From Meconema thalassinum (taxonomy: Eukaryota > Arthropoda > Insecta > Orthoptera > Tettigoniidae), in assembly GCA_946902985.2 (NCBI GenBank), contig OX336389.2, positions 1,080,397,788 to 1,080,461,787 on the forward strand: a stretch of 64,000 bases of DNA. The letters are read 5' to 3'. The notes under the pieces are model-generated. The model was not told the origin of the DNA. It worked only from the letters and a program-made list of their open reading frames with translations, and searched no databases. This document shows positions 58,919 to 64,000 of the stretch, one piece after another (the stretch's first letter is position 1; the number at the start of each line of letters is the position of its first letter). The translations under genes and the position numbers were made by a program.

Positions 58919-59252
58919 GCCTCCGTGGCTTAGACGGCAGCACGCCGGCCTCTCACTGCTGGGTCCGTGGTTCAAATCCCGGTAACTCCATGTGAGATTT
59001 GTGCTGGACAAAGCGGAGGCAGACAGGTTTTTCACCGGGAACTCCGGTTTTCCCTGTCACAACTTCATTCCAGCAACACCCTCCACTGCCGTTTAATTTC
59101 ATCTGTCATTCATTTAATCATTGCCCCAGCTTAGTGCGACAGGCTTCGGCAGCTGGCACAGCTCATATCCTCGCCCCTAGATGGGGGCTTCATTCATTCC
59201 ATTCCCTGACCCGGTCGGTCGACTGGAAGCAGGCTGTGGATTTTCATTTTTC
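58919..59252 (+). mobile_element. SINE, same family as 20573-20892
   Basis: The head gcctccgtggcttagacggc has an A box and ggttcaaatcc a B-box variant. The body follows the reversed copy at 20573-20892 throughout ('ttgtgctggacaaagcggag', 'ctccggttttccctgtcac', 'agctggcacagctcatatcc'). The tail is ttttcattttt. A near-matching duplication acta(t/c)attca is at 58905-58914 and 59253-59262. Confidence 0.88.
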
Positions 59253-59546
59253 ACTACATTCAGAGTTACGTTACCTTCTAAGCTGGCGTATCTACAGACC
59301 TGAAGGAAAAGGGAGTCCCCTTTCCATACACGCGCAAACATATTTTATCGTAACGAAATTGAAAACATTTTGTTAATATTGTAATATGTTAATATTGTCT
59401 GGTAAACCTGAATATGAATCCGTTAAAGTCTATCATAACGGTATTGCAAAATATAAACACGCTTTTCCTTTGACATTCAAACATATCATGTTGCCTACCC
59501 GCTGAGTACTGTCCAGAAGAGAATAATGGAGATTATCAGCAGGCAA

Positions 59547-59875
59547 CCGACTGTAGTGGCTACGCGCGCTAAAGCGCTGCGTTAGGTCAAGGGGCCAAGC
59601 TCTCTGCTGACTCGGTAGATGCGTGGGTTCGAGCCCCACCGTCGGCTGTCCTTGAAATGGTTTTCCGTGGTTTCCCATTTTCAACACCAGGCAAATGCTG
59701 GGACAGTACCTTCTGACAGGCCACGGCCGCTTCCTTCCCCATCCTTGCCCAGTTTCATTCATCTTCATCCATTCCATCTCTCATCCCGACGCGCAGGTCG
59801 CCCACGGGCGTCGACTAGAAAGACCTGCACTCGGCCTCTCAGGAGGCTACACGACAAAAAAAAAAAAAAAAAAAA
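59547..59875 (+). mobile_element. Complete poly(A) SINE with perfect 12 bp target duplication
   Basis: atcagcaggcaa flanks both ends (59535-59546 and 59876-59887). The head is a tRNA-like region of the long-variable-arm type: acceptor-like ccgac/gtcgg arms and a B box ggttcgagccc at about 59626-59636. The body contains the family R core ('accaggcaaatgctgggac', 'ggccacggccgcttccttcc') but then a different 3' part ('gacgcgcaggtcgcccacgg', 'tctcaggaggctacacgac'), and it ends in about 21 A. The intact duplication and tail indicate a recent insertion. Confidence 0.95.
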
Positions 59876-60029
59876 ATCAGCAGGCAAAGGACGAGAGAAG
59901 AAGTAGCACGGAGAGAGATAGGGGGAGTACGATATATGGTTCCTGTCACTAACAAGCAAACGTAACATAGCGCACCATGACCCTGACGGCACTGACAGCG
60001 GCTATCCTGATTGAGGTTTTCCCCGTTCT

Positions 60030-60240
60030 CTTCCCATACTTACTCCAGGAAGATGCCTGGATAGTGTATTATCTCCAGTCCCAGCGCATGTAGCTCATCT
60101 CTGTCCCTAATACACTCTCTTGCATCCATGACAGAAATACACCTTGCCCGACAAGTCCAACACACTCCCAAGTTTACGGAGCTGGTACGAAGGTGTCCCA
60201 AGCCCCTTAAACGAATTAACAATAACAATCCACGGTACAC
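60030..60240 (+). repeat. Family R interspersed repeat, right part
   Basis: 'ccaggaagatgcctggatag', 'catgacagaaatacaccttg', 'acactcccaagtttacggag' and 'aagccccttaaacgaattaa' follow the family order. Confidence 0.6.
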
Positions 60241-60654
60241 TTCATTCAGAGAATGTGATGCAATTTATATTAATTTGGACATATTTCTGTAACTCGGTCA
60301 CCAGGCTAGTGCCTATTGTGATTGTAACACTGTATTTAGATTTATGTGTAATCCACTTTTATAAAATGATGTTCGTGATAGTAAAATTGACTTTTTATTT
60401 GGTCTTCATTTCAGTTTAAAGAAAGATCTTATTTAAAATGTGCAGAAAGTTTGCACCCAGTTTAAGAATAAGCCCGGCTACAATACATTAACTGTAGGCT
60501 ATTATATCCTTATGAACAGAAGGAACAGCGAATTACTCGGATATTTATGTTCAAAATAAAAACTTTAGGTATAGCCTATATTCCAGCCATATGATTAAAC
60601 TATACAATACTTACAATAGTGATATATAATATTTAGCATTTTTGTGAGGGTGTT

Positions 60655-60944
60655 ATGGGCCAATGGCCAAGCTGCTAGCTGACCAGCAAAGCGGACAGGA
60701 TTCGATTCCTTGTTGATAGATGTGGAATTTTCGAAGTGAAATGCCACGTCCTGTGGTTTGAATTCCACGTAAAATGGAAATCTCGTGGCTTTTGAAGACG
60801 AGATGAATTTTCACATAAAATAAAACTACAAAACATTCTGTGGAAACTTGCATTCCTATTACTCTAAAAAGTTGTTGTTTCAATTGAGAGGCATGGACAT
60901 CGCGGTCATTTAGCCCCGTGTACTTGGGTGTATATATATTGTGA

Positions 60945-60988
<44 letters not shown>

Positions 60989-61330
60989 GGAAAACGACAT
61001 ATGTCTGATAACCTGTGTTATTGTAGTGACTGTAATATTGTGAGTATTTGTAATTCAGGTGAGAATTGGGAAGGAGGCGGCCGTGGTTTTAAGTTAGGAA
61101 CCCTCATTGCATTTACCTGGAGTAGAGAAAGGAAACCACTTCCAGGATGACTGAGTTGGGAATCAAACCGACCTCTTCAAAGTTGTGCCTCACCATGCCA
61201 ACTGTACTCTGTTCCAGCCCTCGGACCAGAAATACATTTATTTGCAGACCTGGGAATCAAAGCCGAACCACCGGGATGACAGCCAAGAATGCTAGCTGCT
61301 ACACCAGAAGGTGGGTGTCATGGCACAGTG
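60655..61330 (-). repeat. tRNA-like head piece and reversed family R copy
   Basis: A tRNA-like segment with B box ggattcgattcc lies at about 60696-60708 on the plus strand. From 60880 a family R copy runs on the minus strand: 'catttagccccgtgtacttggg' (reverse of cccaagtacacggggct), 'ggaggcggccgtgg', 'catttacctggagtagag'. It is split by the TA/GA tract. This is the copy that shows what 1480-2060 looked like before its SINE insertion. Confidence 0.55.
60943..60990. repeat. (TA)n(GA)n compound microsatellite
   Basis: About thirteen TA units run into eight GA units. Repeat-derived tyrosine/isoleucine frames across it are artefacts. Confidence 0.95.
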
Positions 61331-62185
61331 ACCAAACACCTTGCCTAACGCCAAAGCTGACCGGGTGGGATTTTTAATGTTAATTGTCATGTTTGATATT
61401 CGTATTCCACGCAAAGAAAGATGGTTCTCCTGGCTTATGATCCATACCACTTTGCCTACGAAATTATAATATTGTTTTCATTAAGTCTGTTTAATTCGGT
61501 GAAGCATATCACCTTATAACATGCAAGATGTTTTACGGCAGATTGCCAACCCCGGTAACAAAAAGATAAGTCAATCTTGGGTTTGCAAGTGAAAGCACCC
61601 ATGTGTCAAATATCCCCATCAGTCATCCACATAGTAAACAACACAGGAAACACCTTTAGGTTTAAAATATTCAGAGATTTAGCTTTGTTCTCTCCTAGGA
61701 TAATTTCCCTACTAGAGCGAAGTGACCAATTTGTGAGCTCTCTTCTGTCCAATGAGGGTCATTAGCAAAACCCTCGTCAAACTAGAACATTCACAGTTTC
61801 TCATCACTTATTGCTGTACGTGACTCACGCAGCTCACTTGGGAGGTAGCTGGGACCCGTTGCCTCTTGACTAGGGTCGGATAGAATGTTGTTCGTGTCAA
61901 GAGCCCTTGTTTGAGTGTGAAGAACTTCTAGCTGACCCCACACTTGTCCCTCTACATTCGCAGTGAGGCCATCTCCTCTCCACTTCAGCTCGGCTGAGAT
62001 CACATGACCGAGTGGTGACAAGAAGGATCGGTCACGTCTATCCAGCCGCTTCATCCTCACACGCGAGCAGCACACTTCGTCCACGAGAACTTTTGCACAG
62101 TGCCTCTAGAATAACTCGGTGTAGTGGATCCATAATCATGTCAACCTTGGGTTGGAAATTTAAGCTTGTGTTTGATACTTTAACG
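61331..62185. other. No identifiable gene
   Basis: Unassigned. A 97-codon minus-strand frame (61791-62084) has no recognisable features. Confidence 0.35.
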
Positions 62186-62432
62186 GACTGGTTGCGTGGT
62201 GCAGCGGTAACGTTCAAGCTTGCTATGCCCAAGGTTGCAGGATTGAATCCTGGCACAGTCAGTAGACATTTGAGGGTGCGCAAATGCGAGGGAGCCATGG
62301 TCAGTAGATTTTCAGGCACGTCAAATCTCCCCTTCGAGCAAAATTTCGGCAGTCCGGCGTCTCTAAAAGCCACAGTAGTTGAAAGGGACGTAAAACCAGT
62401 AACATTATTATTATTATTATTATTATTAGATT
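62186..62432 (+). mobile_element. Complete SINE with (ATT)n tail
   Basis: ctttaacg lies directly before (62178-62185) and after (62433-62440) the element. The head reads ggttgcgtggtgcagcggtaac (A box) and 'ggattgaatcctgg' (degenerate B box). The body continues 'tttgagggtgcgcaaatgcg', 'ttcggcagtccggcgtctct', 'gaaagggacgtaaaacc', followed by about seven ATT units. A shorter reversed relative is at 8476-8640. Confidence 0.88.
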
Positions 62433-64000
62433 CTTTAACGTGCATAATATTTGTAGAAATCTAAGACAGAGAATCAAATCTGACCACTCATCGCTGTAAC
62501 CCTCACCATGCCGTACGTACAAAGTTGGCTAGATAATCTCATTCCCACCATTAATGTATGCGAGTAAACCTGTGCATGTGTGTCGTGTGGAGTGCCTTAA
62601 TATCAATGTCGTGTTGTTATGGTTTGTGCCAGCCAGGGCGGTAACTCATGGTGTTACTCCCCTCATATTTCGAAATGAAAATTAAATGCTTTCAAAGAAT
62701 ATGAGCGTGAGAAGCCACATGACAAAAATTCTCAAATATTTTAGCTAGATTTTTCGCAACGAAACTTCACACTTTCTGTAAAGATCAGGCAGCCAAATAA
62801 AATACTTCGCTCTTAATAGAAACCAATATATTAAATGTGGCTCTAGAATTCACTTGACGCACAGGAAAGTGTACGATTAAACTATATTAATCCACTTTAA
62901 TATACGTAAGTTTTATGTATCTATATCAATTGTTTTTTTTTCTGGCGGCACCCTCAACCCCCTCCACCGATGCTAGTGACTCCACTGCAGTTTCTAACCC
63001 ACATAGGGAAGGCATGATAGTTTATAATATTGGTAAATTAATAATAATAAAGATTATAATAGTATTATTAATAATAATAATCATAATAACAAGCTCCCTT
63101 GACCAACTAGTCTGGTGCGAGCTTACAAAATAGACACAACTTGGACATCTCGCATGTCAACGATTCCGTTTTTGGTCTTAAAACCAAAATAACATTTCAT
63201 GGTGGAGCCGGAAATCTAAACATAATCTCCGGGGCACCACTACTTCGTACAATATAACTATCGTATAACCACTACAATAATAAAAATAATAATATAGCAA
63301 TAATAATAAAAATAATAACTAGAGGGCCTGTGCGAAAAATCTCGCACTTGTTAAACTCCCCCCCCCCCCCCCCAGCTTAACTGTTAACTGACGCGAACGG
63401 TTTTGGCTATCGTCTTGTTCATTTACGCACTTCTTAAACAAATTGTCCGTATTTATGAAATCAATAGTATGCAATGTGCCACTGCTACGGGTAATTCTTC
63501 TTCTTTTAAATGGCCATTTGTTCCGATCGGTTTATTGTCTGCACCCAATGCGTATAGACCATCCGCCTGGCTTTACTGTTATGTGGGCTCGACGCAAAAC
63601 ACTGTTGGCTGGGGTTATCGTCTTGTTTGTTTAAACGCACTTAATAAAGAAAGAAATATATTTCCGTCGACTCTCAAAGAAATTCAAGATTTTTCCTGTA
63701 CTATTCAGACGATTTGGAAGATTCTGGTACAAACCACACCTTCTAACTCCCATTGGTTTAAGAGCTTGATTTTTCTGATGCATACACCTTAGCGTTATAT
63801 AGGTCTATATATTGAGCCCGTAAGGCTCATGCCCGATGTTACTTTTTAATCATGTCAAGATGCACTACAGTCAGAATGAACTGGAACACCATTGAACTCA
63901 CACAACGTTTTTTTTTTTCAACTCAAAAGTGGATATTTATGCCTTGACAACTCAGCAGAACTATTACAGGAAGCTTTGGAAGGAATTTCTAAATTAAATT
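62433..64000. other. Unassigned, with microsatellites and a short direct repeat
   Basis: (AAT)-rich tracts occur at 63037-63090 and 63270-63320, and a C16 run at about 63358-63374. A phrase 'tatcgtcttgtt(c/t)(a/g)ttta(…)cgcactt' occurs at 63407 and 63617, so that region contains a short internal duplication. The 129-codon frame over it (63403-63792) is not recognisable. Confidence 0.4.

Noticed and set aside
58919..58990. tRNA gene
   Set aside because: It has A and B boxes but is the head of a SINE that recurs at 20573-20892; the cloverleaf is degenerate.

Overview
This window is non-coding, transposon-dense DNA from a large insect-type nuclear genome. I see no intact host gene, no rRNA or tRNA gene and no operon. 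It is AT-rich with many (AAT)n/(ATT)n microsatellites, tRNA-headed SINEs, Helitrons, Penelope-like elements and LTR elements nested in one another. This would fit a polyneopteran insect (cricket, grasshopper or stick-insect relative), but that placement rests on the style of the repeats and is an inference.

Layout. 1-6.3 kb: degenerate local repeats hold two near-identical 2.1 kb terminal-inverted-repeat elements, each carrying a nested SINE. 8.9-19.5 kb: two direct 530 bp LTR-like repeats flank a minus-strand, broken Gag gene (coiled coil, capsid, basic tail) with no visible pol. 19.7-26.5 kb: two SINEs with perfect target-site duplications, then a Helitron remnant split by a precisely bounded 3.7 kb insertion. 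27.0 kb: a short THAP zinc-finger exon candidate, the only possible host-gene piece. 31.6-32.7 kb: a reversed Penelope-like 3' end with a hammerhead-like motif.

The core is 34.8-49.7 kb. A Penelope-like element (reverse transcriptase plus GIY-YIG nuclease) was split by a Gypsy-type LTR retrotransposon with an 879 bp LTR and a 4 bp ATAT target duplication. That element encodes Gag, then a tail of 66 bp coding repeats, then an OTU-type cysteine protease domain in the same frame, followed by about 6 kb without any recognisable pol. The 5' Penelope flank plus the LTR occurs a second time immediately after the purine-rich end of the LTR element's interior, an arrangement that simple insertion does not explain.

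49.8-54.4 kb: two Helitrons in opposite orientation (one with a decayed Pif1-type helicase and four 110-118 bp tandem repeats) and a third one split by a LINE fragment. 54.6-62.4 kb: Penelope termini as an inverted repeat, LINE C-terminal fragments and a cluster of SINEs sharing a central domain. The rest has no feature I can support.

The parts do not form a pathway. They are independent mobile elements in various stages of decay. The most unusual items are the Gag-OTU polyprotein of a pol-less LTR element, the duplicated Penelope-LTR junction, and the hammerhead-like motifs in the Penelope termini.
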